Counted from the stretch's first letter, positions 39,010 through 48,604 are shown. The stretch is DNA of 64,000 bases from Streptomyces dangxiongensis (GCF_003675325.1 NZ_CP033073.1:5270001-5334000); one strand, 5' to 3'. Notes: generated by a model not told the origin, from the letters alone. Program-made: numbers and translations.

Positions 39010-39049
39010 CTTACGAAAAGGTAAGTACCGCAGAAAATAGTGGGTACTT
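39010..39049. promoter_or_regulatory. Candidate HxlR operator
   Basis: AAGTACC (39023-39029) and GGTACTT (39043-39049) form a perfect inverted repeat with half-sites 20 bp apart, about two helical turns. A second palindrome CTTAC-N6-GTAAG (39010-39014, 39021-39025) overlaps it. It is the most A+T-rich spot nearby and spans both promoters. Confidence 0.6.
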
Positions 39050-39082
39050 CCGACACTAGCGGCGCTCTCCGAGCATGGAGGC

Positions 39083-39991
39083 ATGAACGAACAACAGAAC
39101 CGCACCACCAGGCAGAACAGCGCTGTCACCGTGATCGGGCTCGGCCCTATGGGCCAGGCGATGACCCGCACCCTCCTCGGCGCCGGCCACCCGGTCACCG
39201 TCTGGAACCGCACCGCCAGTCGGGCCGACGGCGTCGTCACCGACGGCGCGACGCTCGCGGCGACACCCGGTGAGGCGGTCGAAGCGAGTGACCTCGTGGT
39301 CCTCAGCCTCACCGACTACCAGGCGATGTACGACGTCCTCGGCAGCGCCACCGGATCGCTCGCCGGCCGGACGCTGGTCAACCTGAGTTCCGACACCCCC
39401 GACCGCACACGCGAGGCGGCGAACTGGGCAGCCGGCCACGACGCCACCTTCCTCACCGGGGGTGTCATGGTTCCCGCGCCGATGGTCGGTACGCAGGCGG
39501 CCTATGTCTACTACAGCGGTTCCGACCAGGCGATGGCGAGCCACCTGGCGACGTTGGCACTGCTCGGCACGCCCAAGTACCTGGGCAAGGACCCGGGTCT
39601 CGCCCAGATGATGTACCAAGCCCAGCTCACGGTGTTCCTCACCACCCTGTCCGGACTGATGCACGCCACCGCGATGCTGGGCACCGCGGGGATGAAAGCC
39701 GAGGAAGCACTGCCGGAGTTGCTCTCCTCCGCCGAATCGATCGGCGACATCCTGAGGGCGGGTGAAGAGAACCCCGGTGCCGCACTCGATGCCGGAGAGC
39801 ATCCCGGCGACCTCAGCACGGTGACCATGATGGGTGCGACGTCCGACCACATCGTCGAGACCAGCACCTCGCTCGGCCTCGACCTCGCGCTCCCACTGGC
39901 CGTGCAGGCCCACTATCGACGCGCGATCATGGACGGTCATGGCAGCGACAACTGGACCCGCATCATCGACAGCATCCGAGAGACGCGCTGA
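39083..39991 (+). CDS. NAD(P)-dependent imine reductase / beta-hydroxyacid-dehydrogenase-like enzyme
   Basis: A 302-residue protein with an N-terminal Rossmann fold (VTVIGLGPMGQAM, 16-27; VWNRTASRAD for NADP) and an all-helical C-terminal domain typical of imine reductases and 6-phosphogluconate-dehydrogenase-like enzymes. The substrate cannot be told from sequence. Start ATG 39083 has GGAGG only one base upstream, too close for normal use, so translation initiation here is odd. It is divergent from an HxlR regulator and probably induced through it. Confidence 0.82.
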   Translation: MNEQQNRTTRQNSAVTVIGLGPMGQAMTRTLLGAGHPVTVWNRTASRADGVVTDGATLAATPGEAVEASDLVVLSLTDYQAMYDVLGSATGSLAGRTLVNLSSDTPDRTREAANWAAGHDATFLTGGVMVPAPMVGTQAAYVYYSGSDQAMASHLATLALLGTPKYLGKDPGLAQMMYQAQLTVFLTTLSGLMHATAMLGTAGMKAEEALPELLSSAESIGDILRAGEENPGAALDAGEHPGDLSTVTMMGATSDHIVETSTSLGLDLALPLAVQAHYRRAIMDGHGSDNWTRIIDSIRETR

Positions 39992-40268
39992 TCAAACGCG
40001 GGACCGATGAGCTCACTCGCGACGGCGACGCCGCCCTGACCCGCCGCTCGCTCGCACCCTCGGCGGATTCCGGCCCGGCTCGGAGCGTGACCACGCCGAT
40101 TCCACGACCCCACCCGGGCCGTGGTGACGGCGTCGCCCTCACCGGTGTGGACCACGTCGGGCTGACGAACTCATGGATGCGCCCTGAGGCCGGATCGGGG
40201 TCGGGTCGGGGGCCGGTCAGGGGCTTCGGGCCGGTTCGGTGTCGGTGGCACGTGGGATGCTTGAGGCG
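39992..40268. other. Intergenic stretch between imine reductase and holA
   Basis: About 275 bp with no supported gene, clear terminator or promoter. A short frame contains VALTGVDHVGLT, reminiscent of the start of VOC/glyoxalase proteins, but it runs into the next gene without the rest of the domain. It is followed by a G-rich repeat of GGGTCGGG type. Confidence 0.4.
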
Positions 40269-41258
40269 ATGGCCAGGAAAACTGCGAATGACGCCCCTCT
40301 CGCCCCGGTGACCCTTGCCGTGGGCCAGGAGGATCTCCTGCTCGACCGTGCCGTGCGGGAGGTGGTGGCCGCCGCGAGGGCCGCCGACGCCGACACGGAC
40401 GTACGTGACCTGACCCCGGACCAGCTACAGCCCGGCACCCTCGCCGAGCTGACCAGCCCGTCGCTCTTCGCCGAGCGCAAGGTCGTGGTCGTACGCGATG
40501 CGCAGGACCTGTCCGCCGACACGGTCAAGGACGTGAAGGCGTACCTCGGTTCGCCCGCCGAGGAGATCACCCTCGTGCTGCTGCACGCCGGCGGCGCCAA
40601 GGGCAAGGGGCTGCTGGACGCCGCGCGCAAGGCCGGTGCGCGGGAGGTGGCCTGCCCGAAGATGACCAAGCCGGCTGACCGACTGGCCTTCGTGCGGGGG
40701 GAGTTCCGCTCGACCGGGCGATCGGCCACCCCGGAGGCCTGCCAGGCGCTCTGCGACGCCATCGGGAGCGATCTGAGGGAGTTGGCCTCGGCCGTGTCGC
40801 AGTTGGTGGCCGACGTGGAGGGCACGATCGACGAGGCGGTCGTCGGGCGGTACTACACCGGGCGGGCCGAGGCATCCAGCTTCACGGTCGCCGACCGGGC
40901 CGTGGAGGGGCGCACGGCGGAGGCGCTGGAGGCGCTCAGGTGGTCGCTGGCGACGGGGGTCGCCCCCGTGCTGATCACCAGTGCGCTGGCGCAGGGCGTA
41001 CGGGCGATCGGGAAGCTGTCATCCGCGCGCGGGGGACGGCCGGCCGAGCTGGCGCGCGAGCTGGGGATGCCGCCGTGGAAGATCGACCGGGTCCGGCAGC
41101 AGATGCGGGGATGGACGCCCGACGGTGTCGCCCTGGCGATGCGCGCGGTCGCCGAGGCCGACGCGGGTGTGAAGGGCGGCGGCGACGACCCGGAGTACGC
41201 CCTGGAGAAGGCGGTCGTGACGATCGCCCGGGCGGCGCGGTCCAGGGGCCGGGGCTGA
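40269..41258 (+). CDS. holA: DNA polymerase III subunit delta
   Basis: A 329-residue protein from ATG 40269 (after TTGAGGCG). It has the HolA fold: VTLAVGQEDLLLDRAV at the start, RDLTPDQLQPGTLAELTSPSLF, KVVVVRDAQDL and a C-terminal helical collar (LGMPPWKIDRVRQQ). It opens the sliding clamp as part of the clamp loader. It is separated from rpsT by a convergent region, as in other Streptomyces. Confidence 0.95.
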   Translation: MARKTANDAPLAPVTLAVGQEDLLLDRAVREVVAAARAADADTDVRDLTPDQLQPGTLAELTSPSLFAERKVVVVRDAQDLSADTVKDVKAYLGSPAEEITLVLLHAGGAKGKGLLDAARKAGAREVACPKMTKPADRLAFVRGEFRSTGRSATPEACQALCDAIGSDLRELASAVSQLVADVEGTIDEAVVGRYYTGRAEASSFTVADRAVEGRTAEALEALRWSLATGVAPVLITSALAQGVRAIGKLSSARGGRPAELARELGMPPWKIDRVRQQMRGWTPDGVALAMRAVAEADAGVKGGGDDPEYALEKAVVTIARAARSRGRG

Positions 41259-41492
41259 GAGGACGCGGACCGTGCCGGCCGGAGACCCGGGCCGGCGACC
41301 GGCGGTCAGGCCGGTGACCACGGACCCGGTCGCCATGGACCCGGCGGTGGGAGAGGCGGCGGATCCGGTCACTCCGGGACCGGACGCCAGGCCGGATGAG
41401 CCGGCCCGCCGGGGAGCACGGCCCAGCCCCCGGGGAGGGGAGCACAGCCCCGCCCGGTGAGCACAGCCCCGCCCCCGGTGAACACAGCCTCC

Positions 41493-41527
41493 GCTGCCCG
41501 CTGCCCGCTGCCCGCTGCCCGCTGCCC
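41493..41527 (+). repeat. Five tandem GCTGCCC heptamers
   Basis: Exact 7-bp unit repeated five times in non-coding DNA. A 7-bp unit cannot be coding-neutral, so it is consistent with a non-coding region. Likely variable in copy number between strains. Confidence 0.9.
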
Positions 41528-41616
41528 GGCGGAAACCCGGCTGGTCGGCGCACCCGGCTGACCGCCGGACCCCGCGGTGACGAGCCCCATAGGGCTCCAG
41601 GGCCCCGCACATGCCG

Positions 41617-41661
41617 AAGGCCCCGGTGGCCGCCCTGGGGAAGGGTGGCCACCGGGGCCTT
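41617..41661. terminator. Bidirectional terminator between holA and rpsT
   Basis: Perfect 15-bp inverted repeat (41617-41631 with 41647-41661) with a 15-nt loop, between convergent genes. Confidence 0.75.
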
Positions 41662-41788
41662 GGGATCAAGCTTGTGAGCCCGTACCCGCGTGGCGAACGC
41701 AGGCCGCGTACAGGCTCGGGATGCCGGACGGGAGCGGAGAGAGAGGGCCCGCTCTGGGTCCTTCCGGCGGTCAGATCAGAGAGGAGGT

Positions 41789-42055
41789 TCAGCCCTTGAG
41801 GGACGTGACCTTGGAAGCGAGCGCCGACTTCTTGTTGGCAGCCTGGTTCTTGTGGATGACGCCCTTCGAGACGGCCTTGTCGAGCGCACGCGCAGCCGCG
41901 CGCTGGAGCTCGGTGGCCTTCTCGACGTCACCCGCGGCAGCGGCCTCGCGAGCCTTGCGGACCGCGGTCTTCAGGGAGGACTTGACGGCCTTGTTGCGCA
42001 GCCGGGCCTTCTCGTTGGTCTTGATCCGCTTGATCTGGGACTTGATGTTCGCCAC
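41789..42055 (-). CDS. rpsT: 30S ribosomal protein S20
   Basis: An 88-residue basic protein ([23 protein letters not shown]...[12 protein letters not shown]), full-length S20. Start GTG 42055 with AAAAGG 7 nt upstream. It binds 16S rRNA in the body of the small subunit. It is divergent from lepA across about 225 bp, in which the rpsT promoter should lie. Confidence 0.97.
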   Translation of the reverse strand: MANIKSQIKRIKTNEKARLRNKAVKSSLKTAVRKAREAAAAGDVEKATELQRAAARALDKAVSKGVIHKNQAANKKSALASKVTSLKG

Positions 42056-42280
42056 GAAGGAGCCTTTTCAGGTTCAGGAGCGGGGCCGCACGGGTCCCGC
42101 TCCGGTGATCCAAACTTGTCTGTCGTGCCTCGCGCCGAGAGGGCATGAGGCACAGCCATCTACAGTACCAGTGGCCCTCCGGGCGGCCCAAAACGGCTCC
42201 CGGTCCCTCCCCGTGGGACCATGGAGACTACGTATCGATCCGACCCGAGGCATAAGGCGCCTCAAGAGACAGGACCCTGC

Positions 42281-44155
42281 GTGCCCGCGACCCCTAACCA
42301 TGTGCCCGAGCCGAGCCGTACCGACCCGGCTCAGATCCGCAACTTCTGCATCATCGCGCACATCGACCACGGCAAGTCCACGCTCGCCGACCGGATGCTC
42401 CAGCTCACCGGTGTGGTCGAGCAGCGGCAGATGCGTGCTCAGTACCTCGACCGGATGGACATCGAGCGCGAGCGCGGCATCACGATCAAGTCCCAGGCGG
42501 TGCGTCTGCCCTGGGCCCCGACCGAGGGCCCCGACCAGGGCACGACGCACATCCTCAACATGATCGACACCCCGGGGCACGTCGACTTCACCTACGAGGT
42601 CTCGCGGTCGCTGGCCGCCTGCGAGGGGACCGTCCTCCTTGTCGACGCCGCCCAGGGCATCGAGGCGCAGACCCTCGCCAACCTCTACCTGGCGATGGAG
42701 AACGACCTCACGATCATCCCGGTGCTGAACAAGATCGACCTGCCGGCCGCGCAGCCGGAGAAGTTCGCCGAGGAGCTGGCGAACCTGGTCGGCTGTGACC
42801 CGGACGACGTGCTGAAGGTCTCCGCGAAGACCGGTATCGGCGTGGACGCGCTGCTGAACAAGGTCGTCAAGGAGATCCCGGCGCCGGTCGGGGTGGCCGA
42901 CGCGCCCGCCCGCGCGATGATCTTCGACTCGGTCTACGACTCCTACCGCGGTGTCGTGACGTACGTCCGTGTCATCGACGGCCAGCTCAACCGGCGCGAG
43001 CGCATCAGGATGATGTCGACGGGCGCCACCCACGAGCTGCTGGAGATCGGCACCAACTCGCCCGAGATGCTGCCGGCGGACGGCCTCGGCGTCGGCGAGG
43101 TGGGCTATCTGATCACCGGTGTGAAGGACGTCCGCCAGTCCAAGGTCGGTGACACCGTCACCAGCCAGCACAAGGGCGCCACCGAGGCGCTCGGCGGCTA
43201 CAAGGACCCGAAGCCGATGGTCTTCTCGGGTCTGTATCCGCTCGACGGCTCGGACTACCCGGAGCTGCGCGAGGCGCTGGACAAGCTGCAGCTCAACGAC
43301 GCGGCCCTGGTCTACGAGCCGGAGACCTCCGCCGCCCTCGGCTTCGGCTTCCGCGTCGGCTTCCTCGGCCTGCTCCACCTCGACGTGATCCGGGAGCGGT
43401 TGGAGCGCGAGTTCGGCCTCGACCTGATCGCCACCGCCCCGAACGTGGTCTACCGCGTGATCCTGGAGGACGGCAGCGAGATCACGGTCACCAACCCCAG
43501 CGAGTTCCCCGAGGGGAAGATCGAGCAGGTCTTCGAGCCGGTCGTGCGGGCCACGGTCCTCGCGCCCACGGAGTTCATCGGCGCGATCATGGAGCTGTGC
43601 CAGACCCGGCGCGGCACTCTGCTCGGCATGGACTACCTCTCCGAGGACCGCGTCGAGATCCGCTACACCCTCCCGCTCGCCGAGATCGTCTTCGACTTCT
43701 TCGACCAGCTCAAGTCCAAGACGCGCGGTTACGCCTCGCTGGACTACGAGCCCACGGGTGAGCAGAGCAGCTCGCTGGTCAAGGTCGACATCCTGCTGCA
43801 CGGCGACAAGGTGGACGCCTTCTCGGCGATCACCCACAAGGACCAGGCGTACGCGTACGGCGTGCGGCTCGTCGCCAAGCTCAAGGAGCTGATCCCGCGG
43901 CAGAACTTCGAGGTGCCGGTGCAGGCCGCCATCGGCTCCCGGGTGATCGCCCGTGAGACCATCCGCGCCATCCGCAAGGACGTCCTCGCCAAGTGCTACG
44001 GCGGTGACATCTCCCGGAAGCGGAAGCTGCTGGAGAAGCAGAAGGAAGGCAAGAAGCGGATGAAGATGGTGGGTTCCGTGGAGGTTCCTCAGGAAGCCTT
44101 CATCGCCGTCCTGTCCAGCGATGACAGCGCGGGGCCGGCCAAGGGCAAGAAGTAA
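42281..44155 (+). CDS. lepA: Elongation factor 4 (LepA)
   Basis: A 624-residue translational GTPase from GTG 42281. G domain: HIDHGKS (27-33), ERGITI, DTPGH and NKID. EF-G-like domains II and III follow, and the unique C-terminal domain with [17 protein letters not shown]. It back-translocates stalled ribosomes or acts in 30S assembly. The longer reading from 42221 lacks a site. An excellent terminator follows. Confidence 0.97.
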   Translation: MPATPNHVPEPSRTDPAQIRNFCIIAHIDHGKSTLADRMLQLTGVVEQRQMRAQYLDRMDIERERGITIKSQAVRLPWAPTEGPDQGTTHILNMIDTPGHVDFTYEVSRSLAACEGTVLLVDAAQGIEAQTLANLYLAMENDLTIIPVLNKIDLPAAQPEKFAEELANLVGCDPDDVLKVSAKTGIGVDALLNKVVKEIPAPVGVADAPARAMIFDSVYDSYRGVVTYVRVIDGQLNRRERIRMMSTGATHELLEIGTNSPEMLPADGLGVGEVGYLITGVKDVRQSKVGDTVTSQHKGATEALGGYKDPKPMVFSGLYPLDGSDYPELREALDKLQLNDAALVYEPETSAALGFGFRVGFLGLLHLDVIRERLEREFGLDLIATAPNVVYRVILEDGSEITVTNPSEFPEGKIEQVFEPVVRATVLAPTEFIGAIMELCQTRRGTLLGMDYLSEDRVEIRYTLPLAEIVFDFFDQLKSKTRGYASLDYEPTGEQSSSLVKVDILLHGDKVDAFSAITHKDQAYAYGVRLVAKLKELIPRQNFEVPVQAAIGSRVIARETIRAIRKDVLAKCYGGDISRKRKLLEKQKEGKKRMKMVGSVEVPQEAFIAVLSSDDSAGPAKGKK

Positions 44156-44194
44156 CCAGAGGTAACAGCGGGTTACGTCCGCAAACCGGGCACT

Positions 44195-44230
44195 CGGGGG
44201 CTCGCCGTGCGAAAGCGCGGCGGGCCCCCG
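44195..44230 (+). terminator. Terminator of lepA with GAAA tetraloop
   Basis: A 16-bp stem with two G-U pairs (44195-44210 with 44215-44230) capped by a GNRA tetraloop, GAAA. Confidence 0.88.
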
Positions 44231-44322
44231 CGCGTGCGGAGCGTCACGATGAGGGGAAAGTGACAGGCCGATGCCCCTTACGCAGCGGCCGGTCGCGCCT
44301 TACTCTGATCCCTGCTCGATAG

Positions 44323-44337
44323 TTACTCGCGAGTTAA
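44323..44337. promoter_or_regulatory. Candidate operator of the acyl-CoA ligase gene
   Basis: TTACTCGCGAGTTAA contains the perfect 10-bp palindrome ACTCGCGAGT (44325-44334) in a short A+T-rich island, 80 bp before the ligase. The shape fits a TetR-type site as seen at fatty-acid genes. No regulator gene is adjacent. Confidence 0.5.
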
Positions 44338-44417
44338 ACAAGCAACCCGAACCCCCACCGTGAGTTAATCCAGCCGCACCCAGTTCGCCGCACCGTCGCG
44401 GGCCCCCGGAGGATGTC

Positions 44418-46292
44418 GTGAGCGACACACAGACCCTGATCGAGACCCGTCCGCCGTCCGTGGCGGCCCTCTTCCTGGAGCGCGTCGCGGCCACACCGGA
44501 CGCCGAGGCCTACCGGTACCCCGTACCGCCGGCCTCCGGCCAGGGCCCCGACGACTGGAAGTCGCTGAGCTGGGCCCAGGCGGCCGACCGGGTGCACGCG
44601 ATCGCGGCCGGTCTCATCGACCTGGGCATCCAGCCCGAGCAGCGGGTGGCGCTCGCCTCCTCCACCCGCGTCGAGTGGATCCTCGCCGACCTGGGCATCA
44701 TGTGTGCCGGCGGCGCCACCACCACCGTCTACCCGCAGACCAACGCCGACGAGTCCGCGTTCATCCTGTCGGACTCCGAGAGCCGGGTGCTGATCGCCGA
44801 GGACGCGGCCCAGCTCGCCAAGGCCGTGGAGAAGCGCGCCGAGCTGCCCGCCCTGACCAAGGTCGTGGTCGTCGACCCGGCCGGTGTCGAGACGAACGAC
44901 TGGGTGACCACCCTCGCCGAGCTGGAGGAGCGCGGCAACGCCTACCTGGAGAGGCACCCGCAGCTCATCAAGGAGCGGGTCGGCGCGATCACCAGGGACC
45001 AGCTCGCCACCCTCATCTACACCTCCGGCACCACCGGCCGGCCCAAGGGCGTGCGCCTGCCGCACGACAACTGGGCGTACATGGCGCGGGCGATCGCGGC
45101 GACCGGCCTGGTCACCGTCGACGACGTGCAGTACCTGTGGCTGCCGCTCGCGCACGTCTTCGGCAAGGTGCTCACCTCCGGGCAGATCGAGGTCGGGCAC
45201 GTCACCGCCGTCGACGGCCGCGTCGACAAGATCATCGAGAACCTTCCGGTGGTGCGGCCGACGTACATGGCGGCCGTGCCGCGCATCTTCGAGAAGGTGT
45301 ACAACGGCGTCGCGGCCAAGGCCCGCGAGGGCGGCGCGGCGAAGTACAAGATCTTCCAGTGGGCGGCCCAGGTCGCCCGCGAGTACGCCAAGGCCAGCCA
45401 GGACAACTTCCGGCGCACCGGCACCGCCTCCGTGCCCTTCGGCCTCGCCACCCGGCACAAGGTCGCCGACACCCTCGTCTACGGCAAGCTCCGCGAGGCC
45501 TTCGGCGGCCGGCTGCGCGCCTGTGTCTCCGGCGCCTCCGCGCTCTCCCCGGAGATCGGTTTCTTCTTCGCCGGCGCCGGCATCCACATCCTGGAGGGCT
45601 ACGGCCTCACGGAGACCTCCGCCGCGTCCTTCGTCAACCCCGGCGAGGCCTACCGCACCGGCACGGTCGGCAAGCCGCTGCCCGGCACCGAGGTGCGCAT
45701 CGCCGACGACGGCGAGATCCTGCTGCGCGGCCCCGGCATCATGGAGGGCTACCACCAGCAGCCCGGGAAGACCGCCGAGGTGCTGGAGTCCGACGGCTGG
45801 TTCCACACCGGCGACATCGGTGAACTCTCGCCCGACGGCTATCTGCGCATCACCGACCGCAAGAAGGACCTCATCAAGACCTCCGGCGGCAAGTACGTCG
45901 CGCCGGCCGAGGTCGAGGGCCAGTTCAAGGCGGTGTGCCCGTACGTCTCCAACATCCTCGTGCACGGCGCCGACCGGAACTACTGCACCGCCCTGATCAC
46001 CCTGGACGAACTCGCGATCCAGGACTGGGCGAAGGACAACGGCCTGGAGGGCAGGCCGTACGCGGAGATCGTCGCCGCGCCGCAGACGGTGGAGATGGTC
46101 GACGGCTACGTCCGGCAGCTCAACAGCGGGCTCCAGCGCTGGCAGACCATCAAGAAGTTCCGGCTGCTGCCCCGCGACCTCGACGTGGAGCACGGCGAGA
46201 TCACGCCGAGCCTGAAGCTGAAGCGGCCGGTGGTGGAGCGGGAGTACCGGCACCTCATCGACGAGATGTACGCGGGGACGCGGGAGCAGTAG
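44418..46292 (+). CDS. Long-chain fatty-acid-CoA ligase (AMP-binding)
   Basis: A 624-residue adenylate-forming enzyme: TSGTTGRPKG P-loop (about 202-211), GYGLTETSA, DGWFHTGDIGELSPDGYL and DRKKDLIKTSGGKYVAP. The class and length match FadD/FACL15-type long-chain acyl-CoA ligases. It activates fatty acids for degradation or lipid synthesis. Start GTG 44418 follows GGAGGAT. A palindrome upstream suggests control by a fatty-acid regulator. Chain-length preference is not predictable. Confidence 0.9.
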   Translation: MSDTQTLIETRPPSVAALFLERVAATPDAEAYRYPVPPASGQGPDDWKSLSWAQAADRVHAIAAGLIDLGIQPEQRVALASSTRVEWILADLGIMCAGGATTTVYPQTNADESAFILSDSESRVLIAEDAAQLAKAVEKRAELPALTKVVVVDPAGVETNDWVTTLAELEERGNAYLERHPQLIKERVGAITRDQLATLIYTSGTTGRPKGVRLPHDNWAYMARAIAATGLVTVDDVQYLWLPLAHVFGKVLTSGQIEVGHVTAVDGRVDKIIENLPVVRPTYMAAVPRIFEKVYNGVAAKAREGGAAKYKIFQWAAQVAREYAKASQDNFRRTGTASVPFGLATRHKVADTLVYGKLREAFGGRLRACVSGASALSPEIGFFFAGAGIHILEGYGLTETSAASFVNPGEAYRTGTVGKPLPGTEVRIADDGEILLRGPGIMEGYHQQPGKTAEVLESDGWFHTGDIGELSPDGYLRITDRKKDLIKTSGGKYVAPAEVEGQFKAVCPYVSNILVHGADRNYCTALITLDELAIQDWAKDNGLEGRPYAEIVAAPQTVEMVDGYVRQLNSGLQRWQTIKKFRLLPRDLDVEHGEITPSLKLKRPVVEREYRHLIDEMYAGTREQ

Positions 46293-46338
46293 GGGACGGC
46301 GGAGCGGACCCGCGGCCCGGCCCACGCCCGGTGGCGGC

Positions 46339-46381
46339 GGCCTGCCCGACGCCACCCCGGCACCCCGGGCTGCGGCAGGCC
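46339..46381 (+). terminator. Terminator of the acyl-CoA ligase gene
   Basis: GGCCTGCC (46339-46346) pairs with GGCAGGCC (46374-46381); a G+C-rich region with further pairing lies inside. Confidence 0.6.
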
Positions 46382-46465
46382 ACCCTCGTACGCCCGGACG
46401 CAACGCCCGGCCCGCCCCGCCCGCTCCAGCCGGAGTGGCCGTCGGGGTGCGGGACAATGGGGGAC

Positions 46466-47698
46466 ATGCCTTCCGCACTTCCCGACGGCGAGCCCGTCCC
46501 CGCCGACGGTGCGCTGCCCGCGCACGCGCTCGCCGGGGCCGGCGAGCGCCCGCTCGGTTTCTACCTCCACGTGCCGTACTGCGCGACCCGCTGCGGCTAC
46601 TGCGACTTCAACACCTACACCGCGACCGAGCTGCGCGGCACCGGCGGGGTCCTCGCCTCCCGGGACAACTACGCCGAGACGCTGACCGACGAGATCCGGC
46701 TGGCCCGCAAGGTGCTGGGCGACGATCCGCGCGAGGTCCGCACGGTCTTCGTCGGCGGCGGTACGCCGACCCTGCTCGCCGCCGGCGACCTGGTACGGAT
46801 GCTGACCGCGGTCCGCGACGAGTTCGGTCTCGCGCCGGACGCGGAGGTCACGACGGAGGCGAACCCGGAATCGGTCGGCCCGGAGTACCTCGCCGCCCTC
46901 CGGGAGGGCGGGTTCAACCGGATCTCCTTCGGCATGCAGAGCGCCAGGCAGCACGTACTGAGGGTCCTCGACCGCACCCACACCCCCGGCCGGCCCGAGG
47001 CGTGCGTGGCGGAGGCCAGGGCGGCGGGCTTCGAGCACGTCAACCTGGACCTGATCTACGGCACCCCGGGGGAGTCGGACGACGACTGGCGGGCCTCCCT
47101 GGAGGCGGCCCTGGGCGCGGGCCCCGATCATGTCAGCGCGTACGCGCTCATCGTCGAGGAGGGCACCCGGCTCGCCGGCCGGGTCCGCCGGGGCGAGATC
47201 CCGATGACGGACGACGACGTCCACGCCGACCGCTATCTGATCGCCGAGGAGATGCTGGGCGCGGCCGGCTTCGACTGGTACGAGGTCTCCAACTGGGCCA
47301 CCTCCCCGGCGGCCCGCTGCCTGCACAACGAGCTGTACTGGCGGGGCGCCGACTGGTGGGGCGCCGGACCGGGCGCGCACAGCCACGTGGGCGGCGTGCG
47401 CTGGTGGAACGTGAAGCACCCGGGCGCGTACGCGGCGGCGCTGGCCTCGGGGCGGTCGCCGGGCGCGGGCCGGGAGCTGCTGTCCGACGAGGACCGCCGG
47501 GTCGAGCGCGTCCTGCTGGAGCTGCGGCTGCGCGAGGGCGTACCGCTGGATCTGCTCCGGGCCCAGGGGCTCGCGGCGGCGCGCCGGGCCCTGGCCGACG
47601 GACTGCTGCGGGAGGGGCCGTACGAGGAGGGGCGCGCCGCGCTGACCCTGCGCGGTCGGCTGCTGGCGGACGCGGTGGTGCGGGACCTGGTCGACTGA
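46466..47698 (+). CDS. hemW: Radical SAM heme chaperone HemW
   Basis: A 410-residue radical-SAM protein with CxxxCxxC at 39-46 (YCATRCGYCDF), FVGGGTPTLL and the HemW C-terminal domain with NYxRRGxxW-like ELYWRGADWWG. It transfers heme and is often mis-annotated as coproporphyrinogen oxidase HemN. The longer variant from ATG 46457 adds three residues; the listed ATG has GGGGGAC before it. Neighbours hrcA-dnaJ2 follow on the plus strand, as in most actinomycetes. Confidence 0.93.
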   Translation: MPSALPDGEPVPADGALPAHALAGAGERPLGFYLHVPYCATRCGYCDFNTYTATELRGTGGVLASRDNYAETLTDEIRLARKVLGDDPREVRTVFVGGGTPTLLAAGDLVRMLTAVRDEFGLAPDAEVTTEANPESVGPEYLAALREGGFNRISFGMQSARQHVLRVLDRTHTPGRPEACVAEARAAGFEHVNLDLIYGTPGESDDDWRASLEAALGAGPDHVSAYALIVEEGTRLAGRVRRGEIPMTDDDVHADRYLIAEEMLGAAGFDWYEVSNWATSPAARCLHNELYWRGADWWGAGPGAHSHVGGVRWWNVKHPGAYAAALASGRSPGAGRELLSDEDRRVERVLLELRLREGVPLDLLRAQGLAAARRALADGLLREGPYEEGRAALTLRGRLLADAVVRDLVD

Positions 47699-47747
47699 CC
47701 CCCACGGCGGGCGCGGCCGGCACGGACCCTGGTGGACCGGCCTCGCA

Positions 47748-47825
47748 CGGGCGCGGTCACGAGGTCGATCAGCTCCTCGAACGGCCCTCACGCGGGCGCG
47801 GTCACGAAGTCGATCAGCTCCTCGA
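47748..47825. repeat. 33-bp direct repeat (period 45) at the end of the DUF3097 gene
   Basis: 47748-47780 and 47793-47825 match in 32 of 33 bases. The second copy is the 3' end of the DUF3097 gene (minus); the first is a duplicate of that end beyond its stop. A local tandem duplication. Confidence 0.9.
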
Positions 47826-48591
47826 CCCGTCCCAGCAGCTCAGGCTCCAGGTCCTTGTACGACCGCACCCGCGCCAGGATCCCCTGCCAGACCGCGCCCG
47901 TGTTCTCCGGCCAGCCCAGTGCCCGGCACACCCCCGTCTTCCAGTCCTGGCCGTGCGGCACCGTCGGCCAGGCCGGGATGCCCACGGCGGACGGCTTCAC
48001 CGCCTCCCAGACGTCGATGTACGGGTGTCCGACGACGAGCGCGTGCTCGCTGGTCACCGACTGTGCGATGCGCCACTCCTTGGTGCCGGGCACCAGGTGG
48101 TCCACGAGCACGCCCAGCCGGGCGTCCGGGCCCGGCGCGAACTCGGCGACGATCGCCGGCAGGTCGTCCACGCCCCCCAGGTACTCCACCACCACGCCCT
48201 CGACGCGCAGGTCGTCGCCCCACACCTTCTCGACCAGTTCGGCGTCGTGCCGGCCCTCGACGTAGATGCGGCCGGCGCGGGCCACGCGCGCGCGTGCGTC
48301 CGGGACGGCGACCGAGCCGGACGCCGTGCGGGTGGGGCGTACCGGCCCCGACGGCGGCCGTACGAGGGTCACCGCGCGGCCCTCCAGCAGGAAGCCGTTC
48401 GGCTGGAGCGGGAAGACCCGGTGCTTGCCGGAACGGTCCTCCAGGGTCACCGTGCCGGCCTCGCAGCGGATCACCGCCCCGCAGAACCCGCTGCCGGGCT
48501 CCTCGACCACCAGGCCCGGCTCGGCCGGCACCTCCGGCACGGGCTTCGGCTTCTTCCACGGCGGGGTCAGGTCGACGGAGTACTGGCGCAT
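47788..48591 (-). CDS. DUF3097 family protein
   Basis: A 267-residue protein (MRQYSVDLTPPW...). It begins with an OB/KOW-like segment (AVIRCEAGTVTLEDRSGKHRVFPL), followed by an alpha/beta domain with EGRHDAELVEKVWG and LVDHLVPGTKEW, reminiscent of Toprim-like folds of nuclease/primase proteins. It is conserved in actinobacteria and its function is unknown. TATCGT seven bases before the ATG suggests a leaderless message. A duplicated copy of its last codons lies downstream. Confidence 0.85.
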   Translation of the reverse strand: MRQYSVDLTPPWKKPKPVPEVPAEPGLVVEEPGSGFCGAVIRCEAGTVTLEDRSGKHRVFPLQPNGFLLEGRAVTLVRPPSGPVRPTRTASGSVAVPDARARVARAGRIYVEGRHDAELVEKVWGDDLRVEGVVVEYLGGVDDLPAIVAEFAPGPDARLGVLVDHLVPGTKEWRIAQSVTSEHALVVGHPYIDVWEAVKPSAVGIPAWPTVPHGQDWKTGVCRALGWPENTGAVWQGILARVRSYKDLEPELLGRVEELIDFVTAPA

Positions 48592-48604
48592 TCGGATGAC
48601 GATA
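48589..48604 (-). promoter_or_regulatory. Leaderless promoter of the DUF3097 gene
   Basis: On the minus strand, TATCGT (48604-48599) is followed by 7 bases and the ATG (48591). No ribosome-binding site. Confidence 0.5.

Larger units (their letters stand above)
41259..41788. other. Repeat-rich gene-free region between holA and rpsT
   Basis: 530 bp with no supported gene. It contains a GAGCACAGCCCC-type imperfect repeat (three copies, about 41417-41486), a run of five GCTGCCC heptamers (41493-41527) and a large hairpin (41617-41661). It is convergent, so both neighbouring transcripts end here. Confidence 0.7.

Noticed and set aside
40087..40311. Short frame with VALTGVDHVGLT resembling a VOC protein start
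   Set aside because: Only a few residues match, the rest is Gly/Arg-rich and it runs into holA; too little to call even a remnant.
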